Source: Streptomyces sp. 840.1 (GTDB taxonomy: Bacteria; Actinomycetota; Actinomycetes; Streptomycetales; Streptomycetaceae). Taken from it: a stretch of DNA of 64,000 bases. The notes below the pieces were generated by a model. The model saw only the letters and a program-made list of their open reading frames with translations, did no database searches and had not been told where the DNA came from. The DNA lies in the NCBI RefSeq assembly GCF_003751445.1, contig NZ_RJUU01000001.1:2299001-2363000 (forward strand). Direction: 5' to 3'. Position numbers and translations under genes: made by a program. This document shows positions 49,059 through 57,345 of the stretch, piece after piece (the first letter of the stretch is position 1; each line of letters opens with the position of its first letter).

Positions 49059-49329
49059 GGCTGGTCTCCAAGGGTGTCGAGTGAGTGCCACACCGCCACC
49101 TGCTGGAACTGGAAGACGGCGCTGACGGAACGCTAGCCGGTGCGCCCAACGCGCACGTGGAGATCAACTGGCGTGTCTTGCGAGTCAGATGAAGCCTCGC
49201 TGTCCGTCCTGCCGCGGGGCACGACTGGTGGTCGCCGTCCCTCTCCAGTGCTGTGACCGGGGTGGCCCACCGGGAACGGAACGCGGCTCGCGGGGCGAGC
49301 GCAGGCGCAACGGCTGGTATTACTGGGAT

Positions 49330-49707
49330 ATGCAGGAAGAGACGGCACGCTCCGCGATCGATACGTTCATCTCCGCGTTCAACGCCTCGGACGACAGTTA
49401 TGTGACTGACCTGCTCTCCCAGGCCTTGACCTCAGACGTGGTCTTCTGGGGGCCATTGGGCCGCAGCGAGGGAATCGCGGCGGTCGAGCGGTTCGTGCTG
49501 GACATCCGGCGCCACCCGGCGGGGACCGGCACGATGGTGCGCTGCTCAGCGGTGGACATGCCTGGCGAGTGGGCCCGGTACCAGTGGGTCTTCACCATGC
49601 CGGATGGAGGCCCCCGCCTGGCGGGAACGGACGTCGTCCATCTGCGGCGGAGCCTCATCGACCAGGTCATCGTCTTTGCGGGGGAGATCGAGCCGTCCGC
49701 CTCCTGA
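49330..49707 (+). CDS. NTF2-like (SnoaL fold) protein
   Basis: The 125-aa protein starts MQEETARSAIDTFISAFNAS and has VVFWGPLGRSEGIAAVERFV and HLRRSLIDQVIVFAGEIEPS. ATG 49330 is favoured because TATTAC lies 6 nt upstream (leaderless). An in-frame ATG at 49189 would add a Cys-containing, Arg-rich extension (CPSCRGARLVV) and cannot be excluded. It is divergent from the preceding NTF2-like gene. Confidence 0.78.
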   Translation: MQEETARSAIDTFISAFNASDDSYVTDLLSQALTSDVVFWGPLGRSEGIAAVERFVLDIRRHPAGTGTMVRCSAVDMPGEWARYQWVFTMPDGGPRLAGTDVVHLRRSLIDQVIVFAGEIEPSAS

Positions 49708-49893
49708 GCCGTCCTTCTGCCGCTGTCCTTCTCGTGAACTTGTCCCTTTCCGCACTCCGGGGCGGTCCGTCCGCGAGGCGGGTGCCGGGAGGGCGCCGCT
49801 TACCCCGGAGGTAATCGCCACCGGCTGCCGGTGCGGGCAAGAATGGTGATCGCCGCACCGGCAGGGGGCGGGTTCCGAACTGGAGGATCAGCC

Positions 49894-50331
49894 ATGGCAG
49901 TTACCGTTCCCACGACCACCCGCGCCGCCGTCGAGAGGCTGCTGGGCCGGATCGGCGAAGGAGACCCTGAGCGCATCGCCGAGCTGTACGCCGAGCGCGG
50001 TGACTGGAAGCTGGACTGGCCCGAGACCGAGCACGGACGGGCCGCCACCCCGTGGATCCGCCACCGCTCCACCCGGGCCGATGCCGCCGCCCACTACCGC
50101 GAGCTGGGTGAGCACCACGTGCCCGGGGCAGCGGCCACCGAGGTCGAGCGCATCCTGGTGGACGGCGACGACGCCGTCGTGTTCGGGGAGATCCGGCAGA
50201 CGGCCCGGTCCACCGGACGGGCCTACCGGGCGCGGTTCGCCCTGCACCTCACGTTCGCGGACGGACTGGTCACCCGGCACCACGTCTACGAGGACAGCCT
50301 CGCGGTGGCCCAGGCGTTCGAGGCGGAGTAG
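49894..50331 (+). CDS. NTF2-like (ketosteroid isomerase-related) protein
   Basis: The 145-aa protein has RAAVERLLGRIGEGDPERIA, ELYAERGDWKLDWPE and the C-terminal strands YRARFALHLTFADGLVTRHH. TGGAGGA lies 8 nt before ATG 49894. It is the third NTF2-fold gene in a row, but the sequences differ enough to be separate subfamilies rather than fresh duplicates. Confidence 0.85.
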   Translation: MAVTVPTTTRAAVERLLGRIGEGDPERIAELYAERGDWKLDWPETEHGRAATPWIRHRSTRADAAAHYRELGEHHVPGAAATEVERILVDGDDAVVFGEIRQTARSTGRAYRARFALHLTFADGLVTRHHVYEDSLAVAQAFEAE

Positions 50332-50394
50332 CCGGGCGCGGATCCCGACCCTCCGGAACGGATCAGCACGTGGAGATCGGTGGCCCCGGCGGAC

Positions 50395-50904
50395 TCAGGC
50401 GCCCACGGTCCCGTCGACGCCTTCACGCAGAAGGTCCGCGTGCCCGTTGTGGCGGCCGTACTCCAGAAGCACGTGCACCATCACCATGCGCAGTGACACC
50501 TCTTCGCCCCATCGTGGCTGGTGCCCGGCCTGGTCCAGGGACGCAGCCTCCCGCTCGACACGGCGCGAGTTCTCCACCTCGGCATTCCAGGCCGTGAACG
50601 CCTCGTCCCTGGTCGACGCGCTCGCGTCGTAGGCTGCCTGAAAGTCGATTTTGTCGGACCAGACCATGGGGGCGGCGTTGTCCTCGAACACCCGGCGGAA
50701 CCACGCACGTTCCACCTCCGCCATGTGCCGCACCAGCCCGAGCAGCGAAAGCGTGGACGGCGGCATCGACTGCTGCCGCAGTTCCTCGTCGGTGAGCCCT
50801 TCGCACTTCATGGCGAGGGTTGCGCGGTGGTAGTCGAGGAAAGCCCGCAGCGTGTCGCGTTCGCTGCCGAAGCTGGGCGGTCCTATGCGGCTCTCGCTGG
50901 TCAT
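50395..50904 (-). CDS. DinB-family protein (DUF664)
   Basis: The 169-aa four-helix-bundle protein has the family pattern TLRAFLDYHRATLAMKCEGL, PSTLSLLGLVRHMAEVERAW and LLEYGRHNGHADLLREGVDG, supplying three metal-ligand histidines. DUF664 members are putative thiol-dependent transferases, probably using mycothiol in actinobacteria. It is divergent from the AraC-GyrI regulator, with 233 bp between. Confidence 0.88.
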   Translation of the reverse strand: MTSESRIGPPSFGSERDTLRAFLDYHRATLAMKCEGLTDEELRQQSMPPSTLSLLGLVRHMAEVERAWFRRVFEDNAAPMVWSDKIDFQAAYDASASTRDEAFTAWNAEVENSRRVEREAASLDQAGHQPRWGEEVSLRMVMVHVLLEYGRHNGHADLLREGVDGTVGA

Positions 50905-51137
50905 CGGTCGTGCTCCTCATCTGTGCCTGCATTGAGGGCCAGTATCTGTTCCCGTCGGCTGTCCCCGCACGAGGGCCGCCAACCGGACCCGACTGTTCCC
51001 GAAGAGGTCGCCGGACACAGGAATCGGAAGGGTTCATTGGACGCCGTAGCCGCACCACCTCTTGGCATCGACCATCCAGGGTCCTTCGTTCGGATCATGC
51101 CGGGCTCGCGGGGCCCGGTGCGGGAAGGGCGGCCAGG

Positions 51138-52007
51138 GTGCTGGAGCGGTTGAACCAGGCGATGGACCACGTCGAGGAGCACCTGGGTGATCCTGTCGAC
51201 GTGGCGGAGCTGGCCCGTATCGCCGCGACGTCGGAGTACCACTTCCGCCGGATGTTCACGGCGCTGGCCGGCATCCCGCTCTCCGAGTACGTCCGCCGCC
51301 GGCGGCTGACGCTCGCCGGGGCCGAGGTGCTCGCCGGGGAGCGGACGCTGCTCGATGTCGCGGTGCGGTACGGGTACGGCTCCGGCGAGGCGTTCGCGCG
51401 GGCCTTCCGCGCCGTGCACGGGGTCGGGCCCGGCGAGGCGCGGCGGACGGGGGCCGTGCTGAGCGCCCAGCCCCGGATGTCCTTCCGGCTGACCGTCGAG
51501 GGGCGGAACAGCATGCGCTACCGGGTGGTGGAGAAGGACGGGTTCACGCTGCTGGGGCGGGGGACCCGGGTCCCGCTGGTCTACGAGGGGATGAACCCGG
51601 CCATCGTCGCGTTCGTCAGGAGCATTGGCAAGGAGACGCTGGGGCGCTGGGAGGCGTACGGGGACGGGGAGCCCGCAGGGGTGCTCGCCGTCGTTAGCGA
51701 CCACTGCGCCGATGACGCGGAGGGCACCGAGATCGGCTACTTCCAGGGGGTGGTGAGCGACGCGGAGGAGGTGCCCGGGGCGCCGGAGCGGCTGGATGTC
51801 GGTCCGGGCGTGTGGGCGGTCTTCGAGTCGTCCGGGGATTTCCCGTCGGCGGTCCAGTACCTCTGGCGGGACGTGTACACGCAGTGGTTCCCGTCCAACC
51901 CGTACCGGAGCAGGCCCGGCCCGTCGCTCTCGCGCACCCGGGTGTCCGAGGACGGCACGCACGCGGACGCGGAGGTGTGGATCCCGGTGGAGCGGGCGGA
52001 CGGCTGA
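51138..52007 (+). CDS. AraC-family regulator with C-terminal GyrI-like ligand domain
   Basis: The 289-aa protein has two AraC helix-turn-helix motifs in the N-terminal 105 residues (VAELARIAATSEYHFRRMFT; LLDVAVRYGYGSGEAFARAF) and a GyrI/BmrR-type effector domain (RVVEKDGFTLLGRGTRVPLV; GVWAVFESSGDFPSAVQYLW). The order matches Rob- and SAV-type regulators that sense small hydrophobic drugs. GTG 51138 is preferred; the upstream in-frame region is Ser/Arg-rich and not conserved in type. The stop lies in the loop of a terminator hairpin. Confidence 0.9.
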   Translation: MLERLNQAMDHVEEHLGDPVDVAELARIAATSEYHFRRMFTALAGIPLSEYVRRRRLTLAGAEVLAGERTLLDVAVRYGYGSGEAFARAFRAVHGVGPGEARRTGAVLSAQPRMSFRLTVEGRNSMRYRVVEKDGFTLLGRGTRVPLVYEGMNPAIVAFVRSIGKETLGRWEAYGDGEPAGVLAVVSDHCADDAEGTEIGYFQGVVSDAEEVPGAPERLDVGPGVWAVFESSGDFPSAVQYLWRDVYTQWFPSNPYRSRPGPSLSRTRVSEDGTHADAEVWIPVERADG

Positions 52008-52023
52008 ACCGGGCCGTCCGCCC
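51994..52023. terminator. Terminator overlapping the AraC-type gene end
   Basis: GGGCGGACGGC pairs with GCCGTCCGCCC across an 8-nt loop that contains the TGA stop. It lies in the convergent gap with the secreted hydrolase gene. Confidence 0.7.
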
Positions 52024-52052
52024 GTCCGGATCTCCATTACCTTGCCGCCGCC

Positions 52053-53648
52053 TCAGCCGGCGGGCTCCACGGCGGGGCAACTGGTGCCACGGGCCGGGAC
52101 CTTCAACGAGATCAGGTAGGCGTCGATCACCTCCTGTGCGCAGGGGCTGCTGCCGTACGTGCCGTGGCCCCAGCCCTCGTAGGTGTGCAGGACACCGCTG
52201 TTGCCGAGCTGGCCGGCCACGTGGGTCGCCCAGTTGTAGCCGGACGCCGGGTCGTGGAGCGAGTTGGTGAGCAGGAGGGGTCTGCTGGTACGCACCTTCA
52301 GCGGGTGCTGCGGGGCATTCGGCTCGGGTGCGCCGAGGCAGGCGGAGACGGACATGAGGGAGCGGGGGTACTTCATGTCCGGGGCGATCCTGCCGACGCG
52401 CCGCAGCTCCTTCGCGTAGCCCCGGTAGCCGTTGACCGGGAGACTCCAGTCCTGGCAGAAGATCTGGAACGGGTCGGCGCCGAGTGCCGGTTCGGGGCCG
52501 TCCGCGTTCGTTCCGGCCGGTCGCTTCGCCGCTGGGCCGTTGTCCGCCGGGCCGCTGTTCGTCCGGTCGTTGTTCGCTGGACCGTTGTCCGCCAGGCCGT
52601 GCAGATACTCGGCCAGCCTCGTCCACTCGGGGTCGTACAGCCGTTTCATCACCATGACGTTGAGGTCGAACGGCGGGATCGGCGTGCCGTCGTCAAGGAG
52701 CTTCCCGCGTTCGGCGCGGTCCAGCAGGTCTGCCCAGACGGCGCGTACGTCCGAGCCGTGGAGGGCGCAGCTCCCGGTCCGTTCGCACCACGCGACGAAC
52801 TCGTCGAAGGAGTCCTGGAGCGTGGCGGCCTGGGTGGCGAGGAACTCCCTCGTGCCCAAGCTGTGGTCCACCACGGCCTCCAGGACCACGGCACGGACCC
52901 GCTGCGGATACCGCTCCGCGTAGAGCTCGCCGAGCAGCGTCCCGTACGAACTGCCGTGGAAGGTCAGGGACGTCTCGCCGAGAGCCGCCCGGACCGCGTC
53001 GAGGTCCTGCACGGTGCTGAGGCTGTCGACGTGGTCGAAGAGGCCGTTCTCGGTGTGCTTCCGGCAGTCCTGCCGCAGCTCACGGTTGTACTTCTGCGTG
53101 GTGTCGAACTCCGCCCGGCTCCTGATGAGCGGTGACGGGCGCCGGTCCAGAAGCTCCTGCGAGCAGCGGACCGGGTTGCTGAGGCCCACACCGCGCGGAT
53201 CGAAGCTGACGATGTCGAACCTGCTGCGGAGCTCGTCGCTGAAGCGGCTCATACCGTCTTTGTTCACGATCCGGGCCACACCGGAATCACCGGGTCCGCC
53301 CGGCCCGAACACCATGGAGCCGACCCGTGCGCCGGGGTCCGTGGCCCGGCGCCGGGCGAGCTGGAGGTCGAACCGGTCGCCGTCCGGCCTGCCCCAGTCC
53401 ACCGGCACCGAGAGTGCGCCGCACTCCGCCGAGGCGTCGTCCGCGCACGGCTTCCACGCGATGTGCGAACCCGCCCCGGCGGGCCCCGGCGCACTCGCCG
53501 CCGCGTCCTCGACCCGTGTCGGCGCCCCGCTCGCGGGCCCCGCACCGACGAGGCCGGCCGCTAAGACCAGCACCGCACCCCAGGCCACGCGCGACCGCCT
53601 CCGCCGGCGGTGGTCGCGCCGTTCATCCGATGCGTGACTGTTCAGCAC
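52053..53648 (-). CDS. Secreted tripeptidyl aminopeptidase-type alpha/beta hydrolase
   Basis: The 531-aa protein has a signal peptide (about 1-42; twin-Arg-like RRRRRSRVAW then a hydrophobic core). The alpha/beta hydrolase fold shows an oxyanion loop (GPGGPGDSG), nucleophile elbow GSSYGT, acid in LTNSLHDPASGYNWA and His in EGWGHGTYG. The TAP-like C-terminal domain identifies it with Streptomyces tripeptidyl aminopeptidases (SlpD/SlpE, Tap). An Asn/Gly/Pro insertion (ADNGPANNDRTNSGPADNGP) near residue 350 is unusual. Six or more Cys suggest disulfides. It is likely extracellular and acts on peptides. Confidence 0.9.
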   Translation of the reverse strand: MLNSHASDERRDHRRRRRSRVAWGAVLVLAAGLVGAGPASGAPTRVEDAAASAPGPAGAGSHIAWKPCADDASAECGALSVPVDWGRPDGDRFDLQLARRRATDPGARVGSMVFGPGGPGDSGVARIVNKDGMSRFSDELRSRFDIVSFDPRGVGLSNPVRCSQELLDRRPSPLIRSRAEFDTTQKYNRELRQDCRKHTENGLFDHVDSLSTVQDLDAVRAALGETSLTFHGSSYGTLLGELYAERYPQRVRAVVLEAVVDHSLGTREFLATQAATLQDSFDEFVAWCERTGSCALHGSDVRAVWADLLDRAERGKLLDDGTPIPPFDLNVMVMKRLYDPEWTRLAEYLHGLADNGPANNDRTNSGPADNGPAAKRPAGTNADGPEPALGADPFQIFCQDWSLPVNGYRGYAKELRRVGRIAPDMKYPRSLMSVSACLGAPEPNAPQHPLKVRTSRPLLLTNSLHDPASGYNWATHVAGQLGNSGVLHTYEGWGHGTYGSSPCAQEVIDAYLISLKVPARGTSCPAVEPAG

Positions 53649-53749
53649 AGTGACTGCCCCTCACCTCGTCCGAGGTCCTGAGCATCGTCCGGGTGCGCCC
53701 TGCCCGGCATCGGGTAAGACCCTGCACTTGTCCCCTAAGGGCTGTCCCG

Positions 53750-54187
53750 TCAGACAGCGGCGGCCGCCCCCACGCAGAACTCGTTGCCCTCCGGGTCCGC
53801 CATCAGGACGTGGTGCCCGTCGAACGTCTCCCGGACGGTGGCGCCCGCCAGGACCAGGCGGGCGGACTCCGCCTCGATCCGGGCCCAGCGCTCCTCGGGC
53901 GTGCCGTGCCCCGGCACGCGGACGTCCATGTGGAGGCGGTTCTTCGCCGTCTTGGGCTCGGGGACCTTGAGGATGGCCAGGCGGGGGCCGTTGCCGTCGG
54001 GGTCGCAGAGCCACGCGCCGTCGTCCACGGAGTCGTCCTCCGGCAGGTCGAAGGAGGCGTGCCACTGCGCCCGCGTCTCGAAGGGTGCGGGCGGCGGCTC
54101 GTCGACGTAACCGAGAGCCGTCCTCCAGAAGGCCGCGAGCACCTGCGCGTCCGCGGCGTCCAGCGTCAGATCGATTTTGGCTGCCAT
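53750..54187 (-). CDS. VOC-family (glyoxalase/bleomycin-resistance fold) protein
   Basis: The 145-aa protein starts MAAKIDLTLDAADAQVLAAF and has GNGPRLAILKVPEPKTAKNR, LHMDVRVPG and VLMADPEGNEFCVG, the C-terminal motif giving a metal-ligand Glu. The VOC fold covers dioxygenases, glyoxalases and antibiotic-binding proteins; no substrate can be named. ATG 54187 is the only start near the conserved first strand. Confidence 0.86.
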   Translation of the reverse strand: MAAKIDLTLDAADAQVLAAFWRTALGYVDEPPPAPFETRAQWHASFDLPEDDSVDDGAWLCDPDGNGPRLAILKVPEPKTAKNRLHMDVRVPGHGTPEERWARIEAESARLVLAGATVRETFDGHHVLMADPEGNEFCVGAAAAV

Positions 54188-54633
54188 GGGTGGGACCGTA
54201 CTGCGCGCCTCTGACAACGGGCCGGTCAGGTGCGGTCCACGACGCGGCGGGCCGGACGGAGCCGTCCGTTCTCGGTCGGACCGACTCCGGAATGAGGGCG
54301 CGCGCAGGGTGCAGGAACCGGGGATGCGGGCGGACAAGGCTGCGCTGCGTTCCACTCCCGGCCAAAGTTGATCTTTGTAAGAGGCCTGTAACAGGGATCA
54401 TCTGATTATTGATCGCAAACGGCCATCGTGATGTTCTGCTCTGGAGCCGAGGAGAAGCGTCGGACGCGGACGCGTGGTCGATGAACGTAGTTCCTTGGCC
54501 GGTACCGGTACGGGAACAGCGCTGGGCGGCGAACTCCGGAGTCCGCCGCTTCGGTTCCCCCCACCCCCGGATCCGTGGAAAGAGAAGCCGCTCGCCTCTC
54601 AGGCGGGTGGTGGACCGTGCAGAGGAGAGACAC
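54188..54633. other. Long leader region before the small secreted protein
   Basis: The 446-bp stretch has no convincing gene. It is AT-richer around 54360-54430 (TTGATC near 54366 may be a -35; TAACAG about 15 nt on). From 54470 it is GC-rich with palindromes CCGGTACCGG (54499-54508) and ACTCCGGAGT (54533-54542). If transcription starts near 54390 the next gene has a structured leader of about 240 nt. Confidence 0.4.
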
Positions 54634-54861
54634 ATGCGTAGGAAGCTCGCCAAGGCCGCTGTCGTGGTCGCCGGAATCGCCGCCATCGCCGGAGGTACCA
54701 CCGTGACCGCTCAGGCGGCTGACGGAACGCCGGTCAAGGTCGCCAGCTTCGAGAGCTGCGTCCAGTGGGGCAATGCGCTGCAGGCCCAGGGCTCGATCAA
54801 GGGCTACCACTGCGACAACATGAACGACGCACGGCAGTGGTACCTCACGCCGGTCTACTAA
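54634..54861 (+). CDS. Small secreted protein (about 47-residue mature peptide)
   Basis: The 75-aa precursor has a clear signal peptide (LAKAAVVVAGIAAIAGGTTV, cleavage expected after AQA at residue 28). The mature part carries exactly two cysteines (SFESCVQ and GYHCDNM), probably one disulfide, and an aromatic end QWYLTPVY. AGAGGAG lies 8 nt before ATG 54634. No known family is recognised; similar short secreted proteins are common in streptomycetes and some are developmental or antimicrobial. A terminator follows. Confidence 0.8.
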   Translation: MRRKLAKAAVVVAGIAAIAGGTTVTAQAADGTPVKVASFESCVQWGNALQAQGSIKGYHCDNMNDARQWYLTPVY

Positions 54862-54909
54862 AGACTCCTGGCCCCATCGGCGGGCCGGACAGCACAGCCA
54901 GGCCATGAA

Positions 54910-54937
54910 GGGCCGGGCCCTCCCGGGTCCGGCCCTG
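54910..54937. terminator. Terminator between the secreted peptide and GNAT genes
   Basis: AGGGCCGG pairs with CCGGCCCT across a 12-nt loop that itself contains GGGCCC-type symmetry. It lies in a convergent gap. Confidence 0.65.
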
Positions 54938-54944
54938 CCCGGGG

Positions 54945-55442
54945 TCAGTCGGCCCGCGGCAGCGCCAGCCAGTCCTGCCAGCTGAGGTCACGGCCCAGGC
55001 AACGGGGCTGCCGGAACGGCCAGTCGGTGGCGAGCCATCGCGGAACCAGGGCGTCGAGGGCGTGTTCCGCCTCGGTGCCGACGAGGTCGTCCACCACCCA
55101 CCAGGAGATGTCGCCGTCGGAGCCGGTGCGCTCGGGCGGGTCGAGGTAGACGCAGCCGAGAACCGCCGTCTCCTCCTCGTCGAGCAGCGCGTAGTTGAAC
55201 GACTGGTGCGCGGCTATCTCCTTCTCGTGCCGCAACAGGTCGACGCGGTCCTCCTCGTATGTCATCGTCTCCGAGGGCCAGGACCAGGCCGGTCCGAAGA
55301 TCTCCCACAGGCGTTCCCGGGAGCCCATCACTGCGGGGTAGTCGAGCGGGGTGTCCGCCTCCCGGATCGGCCGCAGGTGCAGCGCGGTGCCGGGAACGGG
55401 GACGCGGACGGGGTGGATGAAGTCGTCAGGCAGCCAGCTCAT
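54945..55442 (-). CDS. GNAT-family N-acetyltransferase-like protein
   Basis: The 165-aa protein has LHLRPIREADTPLDYPAVMG, FNYALLDEEETAVLGCVYLD and SWWVVDDLVGTEAEHALDAL, the beta strands and loops of the GNAT fold. The typical Q/RxxGxG/A acetyl-CoA loop is weak, so it belongs to a diverged subgroup. Substrate unknown. Confidence 0.75.
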   Translation of the reverse strand: MSWLPDDFIHPVRVPVPGTALHLRPIREADTPLDYPAVMGSRERLWEIFGPAWSWPSETMTYEEDRVDLLRHEKEIAAHQSFNYALLDEEETAVLGCVYLDPPERTGSDGDISWWVVDDLVGTEAEHALDALVPRWLATDWPFRQPRCLGRDLSWQDWLALPRAD

Positions 55443-55481
55443 AAGGGCCGAGGCTACCGCCGGCCGCCGACGCCGGGGAAT

Positions 55482-55518
55482 GGCGAAGGGGGCCCGCGGT
55501 GCGCGGGCCCCCTTCGCC
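55482..55518 (-). terminator. Terminator of the DD-transpeptidase gene
   Basis: A 17-bp perfect stem (55482-55498 with 55502-55518) and a 3-nt loop lie 18 nt beyond the stop of the leftward gene. Confidence 0.88.
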
Positions 55519-55535
55519 GGAAGCGGTCTGACGGG

Positions 55536-56435
55536 TTACTTCTTGAAGCCGTAGTCCATCAGCTTCTTGGCGTCCGAGGTCCTGGTGGACTCGGACGTGG
55601 CCGTCAGGACCGTGCCGATGACGGTCTTGCCCTTGCGGGTGGCGGCGAAGACCAGGCAGTACTTGGCCGACGGGCCGGAGCCCGTCTTCACACCGATCGC
55701 GCCGCTGTACGAACCCAGCAGCTTGTTGGTGTTGGTCCACGACATGTAGCGGTAGCCACCGCTCTTGGTCGTGACCTTCTGCTTGGTCGACTTGGTCTTG
55801 ACGACGCTGCGGAAGGTGGAGTACTTCATCGCGCTGCTCGCGAGCTTCGTCAGATCGCGCGGGGTCGAGTAGTTGGACCCGTTCCCTATGCCGTCGAACG
55901 AGTCGAAGTGGGTGTTCTTCAGCCCGAGCGTCTTCGCCGTGCTGTTCATCTTGCCGATGAACGACTTCACCCGGGCGGCGCGCGTGGAGCCCGAGCCGAA
56001 CTTGTCGGCCAGGGCGTACGCGGCGTCGCAGCCGGACGGCAGCATCAGCCCGTACATGAGCTGGCGGACCGTGACCTTGTCGCCCACGATCAGGCGTGCC
56101 GAGGACGCGCCCTTGGAGACGATGTAGTCGCTGTACGCCTTCTGGATCGTGACCTTGGAATCCAGGTTGAGGCCCTTCTGGGCCAGCACCACCCTGGCAG
56201 TCATGATCTTCGTGGTCGAGCCGGTGGAACGGCGGGTGTCCGCGGCCTTGGAGAAGAGAGTCTTCCCGGTGCCGTTGTTCATCACGAAGCCGCCCTTGGC
56301 GATGATCGTCGGCGCCTTCGGCGCTGCGGCCTGGGCCTGGGAGGCGAACGCGCCTCCCGCGACGACGGCACCTGCGGTGAGGGCCACTGTGGCGGATACG
56401 GATACGCGCCTTATGCCCTTAATGCCGAGTTTCAA
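55536..56435 (-). CDS. Serine DD-transpeptidase/carboxypeptidase, Streptomyces K15 type
   Basis: The 299-aa exported enzyme has a signal peptide (VSVSATVALTAGAVVAGGAF, cleavage near AQA-AAP) and the penicillin-binding motifs STTK (nucleophile Ser), SGC in LPSGCDAAYALADKFG, and KTGS. The middle motif SGC instead of SxN is the hallmark of the K15 DD-transpeptidase. It should crosslink or trim peptidoglycan stems outside the membrane. TTG 56435 is chosen because GGAG lies 8 nt upstream and no ATG/GTG precedes the signal peptide suitably. A strong terminator follows. Confidence 0.9.
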   Translation of the reverse strand: MKLGIKGIRRVSVSATVALTAGAVVAGGAFASQAQAAAPKAPTIIAKGGFVMNNGTGKTLFSKAADTRRSTGSTTKIMTARVVLAQKGLNLDSKVTIQKAYSDYIVSKGASSARLIVGDKVTVRQLMYGLMLPSGCDAAYALADKFGSGSTRAARVKSFIGKMNSTAKTLGLKNTHFDSFDGIGNGSNYSTPRDLTKLASSAMKYSTFRSVVKTKSTKQKVTTKSGGYRYMSWTNTNKLLGSYSGAIGVKTGSGPSAKYCLVFAATRKGKTVIGTVLTATSESTRTSDAKKLMDYGFKK

Positions 56436-56620
56436 GTTGAACGCTCCAAATGCCCCTGGAATGCGGCCACATGAGGGTGCCGCGCGTTGTGAGACGTATG
56501 AGTCGGATGAAGGGTTGTAGGGAGGTGGGGGTGAATTTCCGTGTCCTGGGTTGTCTGACGGGTATGTGCGCGCCGCGGGCGGTTCCCCGGCCGCCGGGGG
56601 CGTGGGGTGCGTCGTCCGGG

Positions 56621-57184
56621 TCACGGTGTGGCCCGCTCCCGGCGCGCGAGTGCTGCCGAGGCCCGGTCCAGCCGCCGCAGCGAGCGCCGCAGGGTGTGCG
56701 GCTGCATCAGCTGGAGTGCTCCGGCAGCCAGCGCGACCAGGGCGCTCAGGGGTGACCCGTTCAGGAACTGGAACACCGCGCCCATGATGAACAGCGCGGC
56801 AGCGGCCCGGTAGAACCAGCGGTAGCGCGCCATTCTCTCCGTGTTCTGCCGCTGCCGGGTGATCAACCGGCCCATCGCCGCCCGTTCCTGCGGGTCGGCC
56901 GGGATGTCCGCGCGCTGGATGCGCCGGGCGAGCGGGCGGAGTCCCTTCGCCGGTACGCCCACCTTCCGCGCCGCCGAGCGATTGATGCGCACGGCCAGGG
57001 CCACTCCCGCGCCGACGGTGACCAGCAGTACGGCCCCCACGAGCGGCGCGGGATGATCCAGCAGGCCCGCACTCACGCCCGCCCCGATCGCGCCCCCTGC
57101 TGTGCCGATCGCAAGGAGGCAGAGCGCCGCCACGGCCATCGCGCGGTCGCGTCGCCTTGGCTCGTCGTTGTTGGTCCCCGTCAT
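56621..57184 (-). CDS. Small membrane protein of unknown function
   Basis: The 187-aa protein has two N-terminal helices (MAVAALCLLAIGTAGGAIGA; LVGAVLLVTVGAGVALAVRI), a cytoplasmic basic region (ARKVGVPAKGLRPLARRIQR) and two further helices (FYRAAAALFIMGAVFQFL; LSALVALAAGALQLM), then a basic tail. GGCGGAGA precedes ATG 57184. It is divergent from the GntR gene. No family is recognised. Confidence 0.75.
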   Translation of the reverse strand: MTGTNNDEPRRRDRAMAVAALCLLAIGTAGGAIGAGVSAGLLDHPAPLVGAVLLVTVGAGVALAVRINRSAARKVGVPAKGLRPLARRIQRADIPADPQERAAMGRLITRQRQNTERMARYRWFYRAAAALFIMGAVFQFLNGSPLSALVALAAGALQLMQPHTLRRSLRRLDRASAALARRERATP

Positions 57185-57345
57185 TCTCCGCCCCCTGGTG
57201 TCGTCGTGTGCGCCGTCCGCGCCCCGGGCCTCTCGCGTACCCGGGATCGGCGGGGGTGTGCAGGCGGTGCGGGGCGGGTCGCCCTTCGTGGTCCAGGATC
57301 CGGACGCATGGCCCACCGCATGCATGTTGTATCTATGCTGTGCGC

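Noticed and set aside
48102..49136. A 344-codon plus-strand frame over the decayed stretch and first NTF2-like gene
   Set aside because: It runs antisense to a gene with a clear fold and ribosome site, and its composition is Arg/Gly-rich without motifs.
54430..54600. ydaO-type (cyclic di-AMP) riboswitch before the secreted peptide gene
   Set aside because: Placement in a long leader of an exported protein is suggestive, but I could not match the conserved core segments by eye. Only an Rfam search could decide it.
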